64,000 nucleotides of DNA. Origin: Clostridium sp. DL-VIII. GTDB lineage: Bacteria > Bacillota > Clostridia > Clostridiales > Clostridiaceae. Location: the NCBI RefSeq assembly GCF_000230835.1, contig NZ_CM001240.1, positions 4,351,779 through 4,415,778 of the forward strand. The letters run 5' to 3'. Positions 1-8,432 of the stretch are shown here, in pieces. Numbering within the stretch: the stretch's first letter is position 1; every line of letters begins with the position of its first letter. The position numbers and the translations under genes were made by a program. The notes beneath the pieces are model-generated. The model did not search any database. It was given only the letters and a program-made list of their open reading frames with translations, and was not told where the DNA came from.

Positions 1-691
1 TATGCTTTATATCATGTTCAACGCACATTTCCTTTAACCAGTCAGCCCCCTTTCTTCCTGCTGCAACCACAACTTTATTAGAAAAGACTTCCTCATCCTT
101 ACTTCTAGTTAAGGAATCTGATATTAAAACTCCATATATTTCATTGTTCTTTATTAAAAGATTTTTAACTGTAGTATCAAATTTAATTTCCACTCCAGCA
201 TCCAATAAGTGATTTTGAATTTTTAAATATATTTCTTGAGCTTTTTCAGTCCCTAAATGTCTTATTGGACAATCTACTAGTTTTAAACCACCTTGAATGG
301 CTTTTCTTCTTATTTCTTTAATTGCTTCATTATTCCCTACACCTTCAACTTTAGTATCCGCACCAAAGCTTAAGTATATTGAATCTGTATAATCTATGTA
401 TTCTTGTACTAAGTCAACACCTGCAAGTTCTGGTAAATCTCCACCAACTTCATGACTTAATGATAACTTTCCGTCTGAAAATGCTCCTGCTCCAGAAAAT
501 CCTGTGGTGATATGACAATAAGGCTTGCAAGATACACACTTTTTAGTTTTATCCTTTGGACAATGCCTCTTATCAATGCTTTTTCCAGATTCAATCAAAA
601 GAATCTTAGCTTGCGGCTTCTGCTTCTTTAATTCATACGCTGTAAATATTCCAGCTGGTCCAGCACCTACTATTATTAAATCATAATTCAT
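1..691 (-). CDS. FAD-dependent oxidoreductase (N-terminal part)
   Basis: The gene runs off the left edge, so only its first 230 codons are present. Translation begins MNYDLIIVGAGPAG, a dinucleotide-binding Rossmann motif (GxGxxG), and continues with a cysteine-containing stretch (CVSCKPYC) and GFSGAGAFSDGKL. This pattern is typical of the COG2509 family of uncharacterised FAD-dependent dehydrogenases, which bind FAD through the N-terminal fold. The ATG at 691 was chosen because AAGGAG lies 8 nt upstream; an in-frame ATG at 697 sits too close to it. The substrate is not known for the family. The upstream 430 bp hold no other gene. Confidence 0.8.
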   Translation of the reverse strand, partial: MNYDLIIVGAGPAGIFTAYELKKQKPQAKILLIESGKSIDKRHCPKDKTKKCVSCKPYCHITTGFSGAGAFSDGKLSLSHEVGGDLPELAGVDLVQEYIDYTDSIYLSFGADTKVEGVGNNEAIKEIRRKAIQGGLKLVDCPIRHLGTEKAQEIYLKIQNHLLDAGVEIKFDTTVKNLLIKNNEIYGVLISDSLTRSKDEEVFSNKVVVAAGRKGADWLKEMCVEHDIKH

Positions 692-1128
692 ACTCATCTC
701 TCCTTGATATAATTTTTTAGTAGACACTTATAGCCCTATAGCAATTTACGGTAGCTTGGTAGAAACATTCAACCCTTATCGTTGAATTTATACAAGTGAA
801 TATTATTCGTTTTTTTTATTTAATAGTTCATATTACTACGTAATTTTAGCTTATATATTGAAAAAAATCAAGAAAAAGCTAGATTTTTTTTCTAACATTC
901 GTATAAACACGAACATTACTTTTCTAGAATTGTATATCAAAGAGTAAATTTCTATTAAATAAATTAAATCAAAATATATAGATTTAGTTTATGAAATTAT
1001 ATAAGCTTTATACCTTGAGCTTTCTAATTACCGCTTTACCAAGTTGCATAAAATGATAGAACCTAATATATTAACTATCTATAAATATATTATCAGGGCC
1101 TAACCTATCTTTTCACAAACAAAGAAAA
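692..1128. other. Non-coding stretch with small inverted repeats
   Basis: No convincing gene is visible. Two short inverted repeats stand out: ATTCAAC/GTTGAAT at 767-787 with a 7-nt loop, and TTCGT/ACGAA near 898-914. Either could be an operator for the oxidoreductase that starts at 691, but nothing in the sequence settles this. Confidence 0.3.
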
Positions 1129-1164
1129 CCATCAAAATCAATAATTATTTTGATGGATTTTTTT
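1129..1164 (-). terminator. Rho-independent terminator after the ECF S-component gene
   Basis: A perfect 10-bp stem (CCATCAAAAT/ATTTTGATGG, loop 8 nt) is flanked by T-runs on both strands. It lies just downstream of the minus-strand transporter gene and could work in both directions. Confidence 0.75.
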
Positions 1165-1215
1165 GCTTCTGTAATTTATATTTTAAATTCTTTAACAACT
1201 ATTTATTAGTTCTAA

Positions 1216-1815
1216 TTAATTTTTTCCCACGGGTAATAATAAACCTGATCTTTTTAAAATTGGTCTTAAACCATTATAGATGATGCTTGCTAATATTACA
1301 GATAATACTGCATTAACAGAAGTAGTAACCACACTTAATTTTGCCAAAACATCTGCTACTTTCTGTGGTTGTCCAATAACATATTGCTGATAAAAGTATC
1401 CTAATGTAGGATCCGAAAAAATATTAAAACCCAATCCACAAATTGCAGCAATAGTACTCCACTTCAATATATATTTCTTATCATTGCTTTTATCTATTTT
1501 AGCATACCTATGTGCAACTAGTCCTGTTATTAAACCAATGCACAATTTTAATATAAACGTTTTTGGTGCACCTATTGCATATACAGGATCAAGTAGATCC
1601 GAGATAGTCATTCCTATAGCCCCAGCTAACCCACCATACCATCCGCCAAGAAGTAACGCTGCCAACACGCAAAAAGCATTTCCAACGTGAAATGATGTTG
1701 CACTTCCGCCTGGTACTGGGATTTTAATTTGAAGAAAAGTAAATGATACGAAGCATAATGCTGCAAGCAGTCCAGTCTGCATCAACTTTACTGTTCTTGA
1801 ATTTTTATTTTCCAT
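1216..1815 (-). CDS. ECF transporter S component (substrate unknown)
   Basis: A 199-residue integral membrane protein with about five to six hydrophobic segments. It carries the IPVPGG...FHVGNAFCVLAALLLGG region and the loop YGGLAGAIGMTISDLLDP, which are typical of energy-coupling-factor S components that capture vitamins or metals and dock on a shared EcfA/A'/T module. No ECF ATPase or T gene is nearby, so it probably uses a module encoded elsewhere (group II ECF). RBS AGAGGGG lies 7 nt before the ATG. No riboswitch fold was recognised upstream, so the substrate cannot be named. Confidence 0.75.
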   Translation of the reverse strand: MENKNSRTVKLMQTGLLAALCFVSFTFLQIKIPVPGGSATSFHVGNAFCVLAALLLGGWYGGLAGAIGMTISDLLDPVYAIGAPKTFILKLCIGLITGLVAHRYAKIDKSNDKKYILKWSTIAAICGLGFNIFSDPTLGYFYQQYVIGQPQKVADVLAKLSVVTTSVNAVLSVILASIIYNGLRPILKRSGLLLPVGKN

Positions 1816-1941
1816 ATAGTATCCCCTCTTTCATTATTTGTTTTTATATGAAAATATTGTGACAATTATAACATCAGAGAGTTAATATAGCAATTGTATG
1901 GATACACTTAATTCTTATAGCAGAATACTTGATCAAAATAT

Positions 1942-1986
1942 AAACTGCACATGATATCAATTAAAGATATTCACAATGTGCAGTTT
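1942..1986 (-). terminator. Terminator after the Nudix gene
   Basis: An 11-bp perfect stem (AAACTGCACAT/ATGTGCAGTTT) with a 23-nt loop follows the stop codon of the minus-strand Nudix gene. On that strand it is followed by TTTATATTTT. Confidence 0.7.
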
Positions 1987-2001
1987 TCACATTTATTTAA
2001 T

Positions 2002-2583
2002 TTATATATACATAAATAATTGCTCATTATATTCCTTTATATGCGGACATATATTTTCATTTTGGATTTTAGTGTTTTTTTCATGAATGATGGATTGTGA
2101 ATTCAATAATTCTATTTCGCCATTAATCCATTTTCTATATTCATTAAGCGATACTTTTACTACATCTTCAACTTCCTCTCCCAAAATAAAAATGTTACTA
2201 TTATTTACTTCCAAAAGATACATTTCACATATTTCATCATCTTTGAAACAATCCTTTTGGAAAGTTTCAAACTTTCTTCCTATATATTTTAAGTCACCTT
2301 TATTTATTTTTAATCCAACTTCTTCTTTTAATTCACGTAACATTGCATTTTCTGCTTCTTCTCCAGCATCAATGTGCCCTGCACAAGCAATATCATACAT
2401 ACCTGGGAAATCTGATTTACTATAAGATCTTTGCTGCAAATAGATAAATACATCATTAACTTCTTTTTCTATTATCCAACAATGGACAACTTTATGTTTT
2501 AATCCTCTTTTATGAATCTCATCTCTTGACATAGAACCAATTTCTTTTAAATTTTCATCATATATGGTTAACAGTTCCTTCAT
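2002..2583 (-). CDS. Nudix hydrolase (IPP-isomerase-like subgroup)
   Basis: A 193-residue protein with a complete Nudix box (Gx5Ex7REUxEExGU) at residues 69-91: GHIDAGEE...RELKEEVGL. The general architecture, with an N-terminal KHKVVHCWI segment, resembles the YfcD/IDI-like Nudix hydrolases that act on a diphosphate linked to another moiety in the cytoplasm. The true substrate is not known. An ATG five codons upstream (2598) overlaps the ribosome binding site ATGGAGGAA. The ATG at 2583 sits 7 nt after GGAGGA and is the likely start. The gene is monocistronic with its own terminator. Confidence 0.85.
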   Translation of the reverse strand: MKELLTIYDENLKEIGSMSRDEIHKRGLKHKVVHCWIIEKEVNDVFIYLQQRSYSKSDFPGMYDIACAGHIDAGEEAENAMLRELKEEVGLKINKGDLKYIGRKFETFQKDCFKDDEICEMYLLEVNNSNIFILGEEVEDVVKVSLNEYRKWINGEIELLNSQSIIHEKNTKIQNENICPHIKEYNEQLFMYI

Positions 2584-2762
2584 ATATATTTCCTCCATAA
2601 GTTTTATATTAATTATATCATAGCTTTATTTTTTCTGTTTTGAATACTCTACAGATTTAAAATGTTATCCATTAAAAATTGATTTAGAAATTCATTGCAA
2701 ATATAATATTTCAATTATTAGGTTATAATAAACAACAAAATCTAATTAAAATCTTTTATATC

Positions 2763-2792
2763 TTACTATTCCTATAAAACTTATGATATAAT
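2763..2792 (+). promoter_or_regulatory. Sigma-A promoter for the nitrite/sulfite reductase
   Basis: TTACTA at 2763-2768 and a perfect TATAAT at 2787-2792 are separated by 18 bp. The predicted start of transcription near 2799 lies after the ATG at 2793, so translation cannot begin there. This supports the TTG at 2832 as the start codon. Confidence 0.6.
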
Positions 2793-2831
2793 ATGTTACA
2801 AATAAAAATATCACTAATAGGAGGAATACTG

Positions 2832-4382
2832 TTGAGTAATTTAAAGCAACAATTATTAGACGAAATTGAAGAATTCAGAGAATTAGGCAATAAATTTTTA
2901 CAAGGCGAAGTTTCAGCTAACGACTTCAAAAAGGTTTCTGGTGGAATGGGTGTATATTCTGAACGTAGCAAAAAAGAGTTCATGATAAGACTTAGAATAC
3001 CTTCAGGAATAACAAACATCTCTCAAATGAGTTGGTTATGTGATACAGCAGAAAAACATGAACTTGATAAAATCCATTTAACTACAAGGGAAGCTGTTCA
3101 ATATCATAATTTATCAATAGATAAAGTTTGCAGCATAATGAAAGCTGGAATAGAAAATGACATATATTCTAGGGGAGGCGGCGGGAATTTTCCAAGAAAC
3201 GTTGCTTTATCTCCACTTTCTGGAGTTGATAGATTAGAAGCTTTTGATGTTACTCAATATGCTTTAGCTGTAAACAAACACTTTTTAAGTAAAATAACTT
3301 CATATAAATTACCAAGAAAGCTTAAGGTATCTTTTTCAAGCAGCACTGAAGATCTTGGACATTGTAATATCGCTGATTTAGGGTTTCTAGCAATTGTTAA
3401 GGATAATAAGGAATACTTTAAAGTTTATCTTGGCGGTGGCCTTGGAAGAGATCCTAAAATTGGTGTTGAATACGATGAGCTTATAGAACCAAGTAAAATC
3501 TTATATCACGTTGAAGCTATAACTAATTTGTTCATAGCCGAAGGTGATTATGAGAACAGAAATAAAGCTCGTATAAGATATATTGTTGAAAGAATGGGTA
3601 AAGATACATTTATCCAAACTTATAAAAAGCATTTAGAAGAAGTGATAAGTAAGGACAATTTAGATTTAAACATCATACAAAAAGAATATATTAAAAACGG
3701 AAAAAAGACAGACTTAAAGCATCAAAGATTGTATGAACAAAAACAACCTGGTTTATATAGCGTTTATTTCCATCCAATTGGAGGACAAATTTATATCAAA
3801 GAGTTAAGAAAAATCTTAGATGAATTAAAATCCATTGAGGACTTAGAAATACGACTTACTATGACAGAAGGAATTTATTTTAGAAATTTAGATGGCAATG
3901 AAGCCGAAAAGCTCTTAAAAATTACACAAGGTCTTGGCGGTGAGACTGCTCTTGAACAAAGTGTTTCCTGCATTGGAGTTCCAATATGCCAAGTTGGAAT
4001 TTTAGAAAGCCAAAAAACCTTAAATGAAGTAATAAATCATTTTAAAGACAAAGGCTTTAAAAAAGATGTACTTCCAAGACTTCATTTCTCAGGATGTCCA
4101 AATTCTTGTGGTGTTCATGAAGTTGGAGCAATTGGATTCACAGGAAAACGTAAAAAAGTGAATGATACTATTGAAGATGCTTTTGAACTTCATATAAATG
4201 GGTCTTTTGAAGATAATAATGCAAGGCTTGGGATTGTTTATGGTGATATCCTTGCACGCGAAATTCCAGAATTTTTATATGAGCTTGCTTTAATTTTAGA
4301 TGAAAAAGACACTAACTTTAATAATTATTTACAAACCAATAAACTCGAATTGATGGATCTAATAAATAAATACGCTAAATAA
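2832..4382 (+). CDS. Ferredoxin-type nitrite/sulfite reductase (siroheme, 4Fe-4S)
   Basis: A 516-residue enzyme with the two-fold ferredoxin-like NiR/SiR architecture: two half domains, with SRGGGGNFPRNV after residue 100 and the siroheme/4Fe-4S ligands in the second half. The ligands are CIGVPIC near residue 379 (Cx5C) and GCPNSCG near residue 421 (Cx3C). Family members reduce nitrite to ammonia or sulfite to sulfide with six electrons, probably from ferredoxin. The sequence alone does not separate the two substrates. TTG is taken as start because AGGAGGA lies 6 nt upstream and the promoter -10 overlaps the only upstream ATG. The gene is monocistronic and bounded by its own promoter and terminator. 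A second, shorter siroheme reductase lies at 26136-26987. Confidence 0.85.
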   Translation: MSNLKQQLLDEIEEFRELGNKFLQGEVSANDFKKVSGGMGVYSERSKKEFMIRLRIPSGITNISQMSWLCDTAEKHELDKIHLTTREAVQYHNLSIDKVCSIMKAGIENDIYSRGGGGNFPRNVALSPLSGVDRLEAFDVTQYALAVNKHFLSKITSYKLPRKLKVSFSSSTEDLGHCNIADLGFLAIVKDNKEYFKVYLGGGLGRDPKIGVEYDELIEPSKILYHVEAITNLFIAEGDYENRNKARIRYIVERMGKDTFIQTYKKHLEEVISKDNLDLNIIQKEYIKNGKKTDLKHQRLYEQKQPGLYSVYFHPIGGQIYIKELRKILDELKSIEDLEIRLTMTEGIYFRNLDGNEAEKLLKITQGLGGETALEQSVSCIGVPICQVGILESQKTLNEVINHFKDKGFKKDVLPRLHFSGCPNSCGVHEVGAIGFTGKRKKVNDTIEDAFELHINGSFEDNNARLGIVYGDILAREIPEFLYELALILDEKDTNFNNYLQTNKLELMDLINKYAK

Positions 4383-4413
4383 ATATACGAAACCATTTTT
4401 AATATAGTAAAGA

Positions 4414-4447
4414 GGGAAAGTACTTTCTAATACTTTCCCATTTTATT
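4414..4447 (+). terminator. Terminator after the nitrite/sulfite reductase
   Basis: A perfect 9-bp stem (GGGAAAGTA/TACTTTCCC, 8-nt loop) is followed by ATTTTATT, 32 bp after the stop codon. Confidence 0.85.
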
Positions 4448-4507
4448 GTAATAAAATAATTAAAAACATAGCTAAAAGTTATCTATATTTTTATCTTCAT
4501 TACTATA

Positions 4508-4668
4508 AGGCACAATCAAATAAATAACAAGTCCATTTGCCCGCCTATTTTCCATCATTCTACGTCGGCAAATTGACCTAATAGACCCGCTATGAGGTCA
4601 ATTTACCTCCTTGCCTGATGAAAAATATTCAAGGCAACCTTGGACCTTTTATTTATTTTCATGTGCCT
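4508..4668 (-). repeat. Structured inverted-repeat element, short copy (copy A)
   Basis: The 161-bp element is bounded by AGGCACA/TGTGCCT. Read on the minus strand it starts AGGCACATGAAAATAAATAA and ends TTATTTATTTGATTGTGCCT, so the ends pair over more than 15 bp. Inside are TTGCC...GGCAA and a 13-bp hairpin (stem containing ATTGACCT/AGGTCAAT) with a loop CATAGCGGGTCTATT. A second, longer copy lies at 24539-24767. Where the stems differ in sequence, both strands of the stem change together, which points to a selected RNA or DNA fold. Copy A lacks two further hairpins present in copy B. It contains no credible ORF. Possible identities are a MITE or a mobile non-coding RNA; I could not match it to a named family. 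Confidence 0.7.
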
Positions 4669-4724
4669 AAACATCAATATCTATTTAAATTTTTGATATA
4701 AATACTACATTGGTAAACTTTTAC

Positions 4725-5321
4725 TTAAACCATTTCACTTTTATGAGAAAGCTTTAGATACATTCTTTCCTGCTGCTTTGTAGTAAATTGAAAGTATATT
4801 TCAGTATTAGTAACAGATTTATGTCCAAGCCACCACTGTAATTCTTTAATATCCATATCAGATTCTGCTAAATGTACAGCTGTAGTATGTTTAATCGCAT
4901 GAAAGTGATGCTTACTCTTATCAGCAATATTAGCAATTTCACAGTATTTTTTTATTAAATAATCAAGTGTCTGCCTGGAAATCGGATTATTTTTTTGACT
5001 TTTAAATATTGGTTCATTATCAACTATTATATTACTTTCTTCAATATACTTATCTAATACAAATTTTGTTTTATCATCAAGTCTTATTGTATTATTTTTA
5101 CTGCCCTTTAATCTTTTACAATATATTTCACCTTTAGCCTTGTTATAATCTTGTAATGTTATTAATGCAATTTCTGATGCTCTTAAACCACATCTATATG
5201 CAACTCTAAAAATTGCCAAATCCCTAACTATATGTATACTCTTTAAACTTTCTATAGCGTCAAAAAGTCTTTTAGTCTCTTGTTGAGTGAAATATTTAAT
5301 TTTAGTATCATCATTTCTCAC
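4725..5321 (-). CDS. Small tyrosine recombinase, probable DNA invertase of the adjacent switch
   Basis: A 198-residue protein consisting only of the catalytic domain of tyrosine recombinases, the size of FimB/FimE-type invertases rather than of two-domain XerC/D. Visible catalytic residues are R47 (GLRASE), K72, H141, H167 (WLGH) and nucleophile Y176 (EIYF). The second arginine of the usual HxxRH motif is lysine (HAIKH, K144). The start is GTG at 5321 with AAGGAG 9 nt upstream. Immediately upstream lies a segment bounded by 19-bp inverted repeats whose promoter points into this gene, so the recombinase probably flips its own promoter. Function is inferred from size and context. Alternatives are a phage or element integrase remnant. 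Confidence 0.8.
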   Translation of the reverse strand: MRNDDTKIKYFTQQETKRLFDAIESLKSIHIVRDLAIFRVAYRCGLRASEIALITLQDYNKAKGEIYCKRLKGSKNNTIRLDDKTKFVLDKYIEESNIIVDNEPIFKSQKNNPISRQTLDYLIKKYCEIANIADKSKHHFHAIKHTTAVHLAESDMDIKELQWWLGHKSVTNTEIYFQFTTKQQERMYLKLSHKSEMV

Positions 5322-5347
5322 AATAATATTCTCCTTCGTAAAAATTA

Positions 5348-5544
5348 GACAATATAAATATTTTGTTTAATTTATTATAGCATAATAGTATATGGATTCC
5401 AACATTTGATATTTTTTTGCATATTATAGGATAATAATTTGTGACTTTTTAGGTTTGATTTCCTTGATGTGGATTTTTTTATTAAAATTATTGATTTAAA
5501 TTTAAGATACATGCTATCTAATAAGACAAAATATTTATATTGTC
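5348..5544. repeat. Putative invertible segment bounded by 19-bp inverted repeats
   Basis: Left repeat 5348-5366 reads GACAATATAAATATTTTGT, and 5526-5544 is its exact reverse complement. Each repeat is itself an imperfect palindrome (GACAA...TTGTC), as expected for two recombinase-binding arms around a short core. The 159 bp between them contain one strong outward promoter facing the recombinase gene. Length and spacing match known clostridial invertible switches. A 15-bp match to the repeat, ACAATATAAATATTT, also occurs at 5673-5687, in the same orientation as the left repeat and just before the chemoreceptor gene. Confidence 0.7.
5374..5402 (-). promoter_or_regulatory. Promoter inside the invertible segment
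   Basis: On the minus strand TTGGAA (5402-5397) and a perfect TATAAT (5379-5374) are separated by exactly 17 bp. In the present orientation it drives the recombinase. After inversion the same promoter would lie at about 5490-5518, pointing at the chemoreceptor gene that starts at 5732. Confidence 0.65.
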
Positions 5545-5731
5545 CATATACATGATACATTCAATCAAAATAACTGTCAAAGAGAATATATGCCATTATA
5601 ATTCTTAACTTAAAATGAACTTTTCCCTTGTAACTTAGAAGGAGGTGGAAACAAATTCAACTTACATATCTTACAATATAAATATTTACTAAAATAAGGC
5701 TTACATAATATGAATTTAAGGAGTAAAATTT

Positions 5732-7447
5732 ATGAAATGGTTTAAAGATCTAAAAATAGCCCCTAAATTAATATCATCTTTCATCTTAGTTGCATTATTG
5801 ATATGCTTAGTTGGAGTTAACGGACTTCGTAACATGAATACAATAAACTCCAATGCTGGCAGCATGCATGATTATAATTTAGAATCAATTAAAGCATTAA
5901 ATACCATAAAGTTAAATTTCGGAGATATTCGTTCAGATTTATTAAAGCTTGTTTATCAACAGAATAAAAATAATCAAAATGAAAGCATAAAAAAAGAGAT
6001 ATCTCAGTTACTTAATGAAAATAATGACCTAATTAGTAAATATGAGACTTCTCTACTTTCAAAATCAGAAGAATCTGCCTTTTCAGACTTAAAATTAAAT
6101 AGAGATTCATATTCTTCTAACATAAATACAATAGTATCATTAATCGATAAAAATGATTATGAGGCAGCGGATGCAAATTTTGATAAAATTACTGAGATAA
6201 GAAAAAAAATATATGATGACATGGATAAATTAATACAGAATAATATCTCTCAGTCAGATGATGCTTACAATAAAAATAATTTAACATATAAAAATTCTTT
6301 TATTAGTATAACTTTGATAATAATAATAGGTTTAGTTCTTGCAATTGTATTAGGTTTATTAATATCATTGATGATTTCTAAGCAGGTAAATAAAGTCCTC
6401 TTATTTGCCGAAGCGCTTGGACAAGGTGATTTAACTAAATCTATAGCTATTGATACTAATGATGAAATAGGAAATCTTTCAAAAGCACTAAATTCAGCAA
6501 AGGAAAATATCCAAAAATTAATTTTGGAAATAATGAATAGCTCAAGTGATATAAGCGCAACCAGTGAAGAACTTTCCGCTACCACTGAAGAAATTTCTTC
6601 AAAAATGGAAGTAGTAAGCGAATCTACAGAACAAATATCTAAAGGTGTTCAAGATCTAAGTGCGACCTCCGAAGAAGTAACTGCCTCAACCGAGGAAATA
6701 ACTTCTACTACCAGCATATTAGCTAAAGAAGCTGATAAGGCAATAACATCTATAACTGAGATAAAGAATCGTGCCATTGATATAAAAATGAAGGCATCAC
6801 AAAATATTAAGCAAGGTAATTCAATTTATGAAGAAAATCGTTCAAATATTTTAAATGCTATAAAAGACGCCAAAGTAGTTGAAGAGGTTAAGACTATGGC
6901 TGACTCCATTGGAAGTATTGCAGAACAAACTAACCTATTAGCTTTAAATGCAGCTATAGAAGCTGCAAGAGCTGGAGAACAAGGCAAAGGTTTTGCTGTT
7001 GTTGCAGATGAAGTTAGAAAACTCGCCGAGCAATCTTCTGAAGCTGTAAGTAGCATTCAAAATATGGTATCACAAGTCCAAGCAGCTTTCGAAAGACTTT
7101 CGAAAAGTGGACAAGATGTTCTTGAATTTATGTCTAATAATGTAAAGCCTAATTATGAACTTCTTATGAATACCGGACTGCAATATGAAAAAGATTCCGA
7201 GTTTATGAATGATATTATAAAAAACTTTGCCTCATCTTCCAAACAAATAGATGAATTAATCATGCAGGTAAGTAGTGCAGTGCAAAATGTATCAGCTGTA
7301 GCTCAAGAATCCGCAAGTGGTACTGAAGAAATTTCTAGCAGCGTTAATGAAGTAACTGTTGCTGTAAGTGATGTTGCAAAATCATCTCAAAGTCAGGCTG
7401 AACTTTCACAAAAACTTAGTGAAATGATTCAAAAATTTAAAATATAG
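5732..7447 (+). CDS. Methyl-accepting chemotaxis protein
   Basis: A 571-residue transmembrane chemoreceptor. TM1 is at about residues 10-31, followed by a 4-helix-bundle extracellular sensor, TM2 at about 190-214, a HAMP linker ([21 protein letters not shown]) and a cytoplasmic signalling domain. The conserved hairpin tip includes [18 protein letters not shown] and [16 protein letters not shown]. It would signal through a CheW/CheA complex such as the one encoded at 48.8-51.5 kb. RBS AAGGAG lies 8 nt upstream. The 187 bp between the right inverted repeat and the start contain no terminator, so the inverted promoter could read through. A stray strong AGGAGGTGG at 5641-5648 has no start codon after it. 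Ligand unknown. Confidence 0.92.
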   Translation: MKWFKDLKIAPKLISSFILVALLICLVGVNGLRNMNTINSNAGSMHDYNLESIKALNTIKLNFGDIRSDLLKLVYQQNKNNQNESIKKEISQLLNENNDLISKYETSLLSKSEESAFSDLKLNRDSYSSNINTIVSLIDKNDYEAADANFDKITEIRKKIYDDMDKLIQNNISQSDDAYNKNNLTYKNSFISITLIIIIGLVLAIVLGLLISLMISKQVNKVLLFAEALGQGDLTKSIAIDTNDEIGNLSKALNSAKENIQKLILEIMNSSSDISATSEELSATTEEISSKMEVVSESTEQISKGVQDLSATSEEVTASTEEITSTTSILAKEADKAITSITEIKNRAIDIKMKASQNIKQGNSIYEENRSNILNAIKDAKVVEEVKTMADSIGSIAEQTNLLALNAAIEAARAGEQGKGFAVVADEVRKLAEQSSEAVSSIQNMVSQVQAAFERLSKSGQDVLEFMSNNVKPNYELLMNTGLQYEKDSEFMNDIIKNFASSSKQIDELIMQVSSAVQNVSAVAQESASGTEEISSSVNEVTVAVSDVAKSSQSQAELSQKLSEMIQKFKI

Positions 7448-7456
7448 TTTTCTAAA

Positions 7457-7500
7457 AAACAGCTGCCCTATATTTAATTTTGAGGCAGCCTGTTTCTTTT
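7457..7500. terminator. Bidirectional terminator between convergent genes
   Basis: AAACAG-CTGCC...GGCAG-CCTGTTT pairs with one bulge and is followed by TTTCTTTT on the plus strand. It separates the chemoreceptor from the convergent small membrane protein gene. Confidence 0.75.
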
Positions 7501-7798
7501 ATAAATCATCCCAATGAATCTTTTCAGCATTTTTATCTATTTTAGAAGACTTGTCAAATATCTTTATTATAATTCCATCTATTATAAGACCTACTATTCC
7601 TCCAATAACTTGAAAGATTATAATTGAGCCATTAACAGCTTCCCCTATACTTTCTCCTATAAGCACTCCAACAAATATGATTATTATAGGCAAAATAAAA
7701 ATCATGAATGCAGCTAATATCATGTTGGTATTCTTTTTATTCTGCACGATTTTTTCATTATTTTTACTGTTAATTTCTTTTTGCTGCACTGCCTTCAT
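7499..7798 (-). CDS. Small two-helix membrane protein of unknown function
   Basis: Ninety-nine residues with a short, basic, coiled N-terminus rich in Lys and Asn and two hydrophobic segments. TM1 contains MILAAFMIFILPIIIIFVG and TM2 contains IFQVIGGIVGLIIDGIIIK. The membrane part faintly resembles the RseC/MucC transmembrane region, but the cysteines of that family are absent, so no function is assigned. ATG 7798 is preferred over the upstream start at 7855 because AGGAAGGTG lies 6 nt before it. It stands alone. Confidence 0.6.
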   Translation of the reverse strand: MKAVQQKEINSKNNEKIVQNKKNTNMILAAFMIFILPIIIIFVGVLIGESIGEAVNGSIIIFQVIGGIVGLIIDGIIIKIFDKSSKIDKNAEKIHWDDL

Positions 7799-7958
7799 AC
7801 CGATCACCTTCCTAAAAATAATTATTTTAAGATCTAATAAATATTTTATTTTCACCCCACCCTTTATTTTACATTATAACATATAACTACAATTGCTTTA
7901 AGTAAAACCCAATTAATTGCTTTTCTATAAAACTACAAATATACAGGAGCAAAAGACT

Positions 7959-8432
7959 TTATCCTTTACTTAAATTTATGTTAATATTATATTTTTTCAT
8001 CAATGCACTTATGCTGATCACCCTTTCTACTCCAAAAATATGAATTGCAGCATTAAATAAATATTTATCTTCTGTTACAAGTATAAGATCATCATATATA
8101 TTGCAAGTATAAAGAAGTATTAAATCATTTTCCGACAGCTTTTCTGTATCATTATAATATGCATTTTCCTTTTTAGAATACTTTATATTTAGCGATACAT
8201 AGAATTCTTTAATATCTTTCTTATCTACCTTTATAATCAAAGGCAACAACTTGCAGAATCTTTCAGACAATACACGTTGTCCATTATATTCTTGTATTTC
8301 TTTTAAAGCCAATTCTTGACTAACTTCCTCTAATATTTTAATCTTAGTATCTTGTATCAATTTGTCAATCATGCTTGGGCAATACTTCCAAAGGTATATT
8401 ACTACATTAGTATCCATTAAATAGCTATCCAT
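7959..8432 (-). CDS. PIN-domain-like protein
   Basis: A 157-residue protein beginning MDSYLMDTNVVIYLWK, the first acidic motif of PIN-fold ribonucleases. Further acidic residues follow in a family-like order: the EEVSQEL segment, SENDLILLYTC, and LVTEDKYLFNAA near the C-terminus. PIN proteins are Mg-dependent RNases, often toxins of toxin-antitoxin pairs. No antitoxin-sized gene is adjacent, so a toxin role is not supported by context. AGGAG lies 8 nt before the ATG at 8432; the longer frame to 8519 has no RBS. The IS copy ends about 190 bp upstream. Confidence 0.6.
   Translation of the reverse strand: MDSYLMDTNVVIYLWKYCPSMIDKLIQDTKIKILEEVSQELALKEIQEYNGQRVLSERFCKLLPLIIKVDKKDIKEFYVSLNIKYSKKENAYYNDTEKLSENDLILLYTCNIYDDLILVTEDKYLFNAAIHIFGVERVISISALMKKYNININLSKG

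Noticed and set aside
5375..5560. 61-codon frame inside the inverted-repeat segment
   Set aside because: It has no RBS, spans the promoter and the right repeat, and its composition is that of random AT-rich DNA.
6265..6585. Antisense frames within chemoreceptor, kinase and che genes (for example 6265-6585, 47288-47539, 49730-50119, 54978-55670)
   Set aside because: They are shadows of well-supported genes on the other strand.
7499..7798. RseC/MucC family assignment
   Set aside because: The N-terminal cysteines of the family are missing; only the membrane part looks alike.
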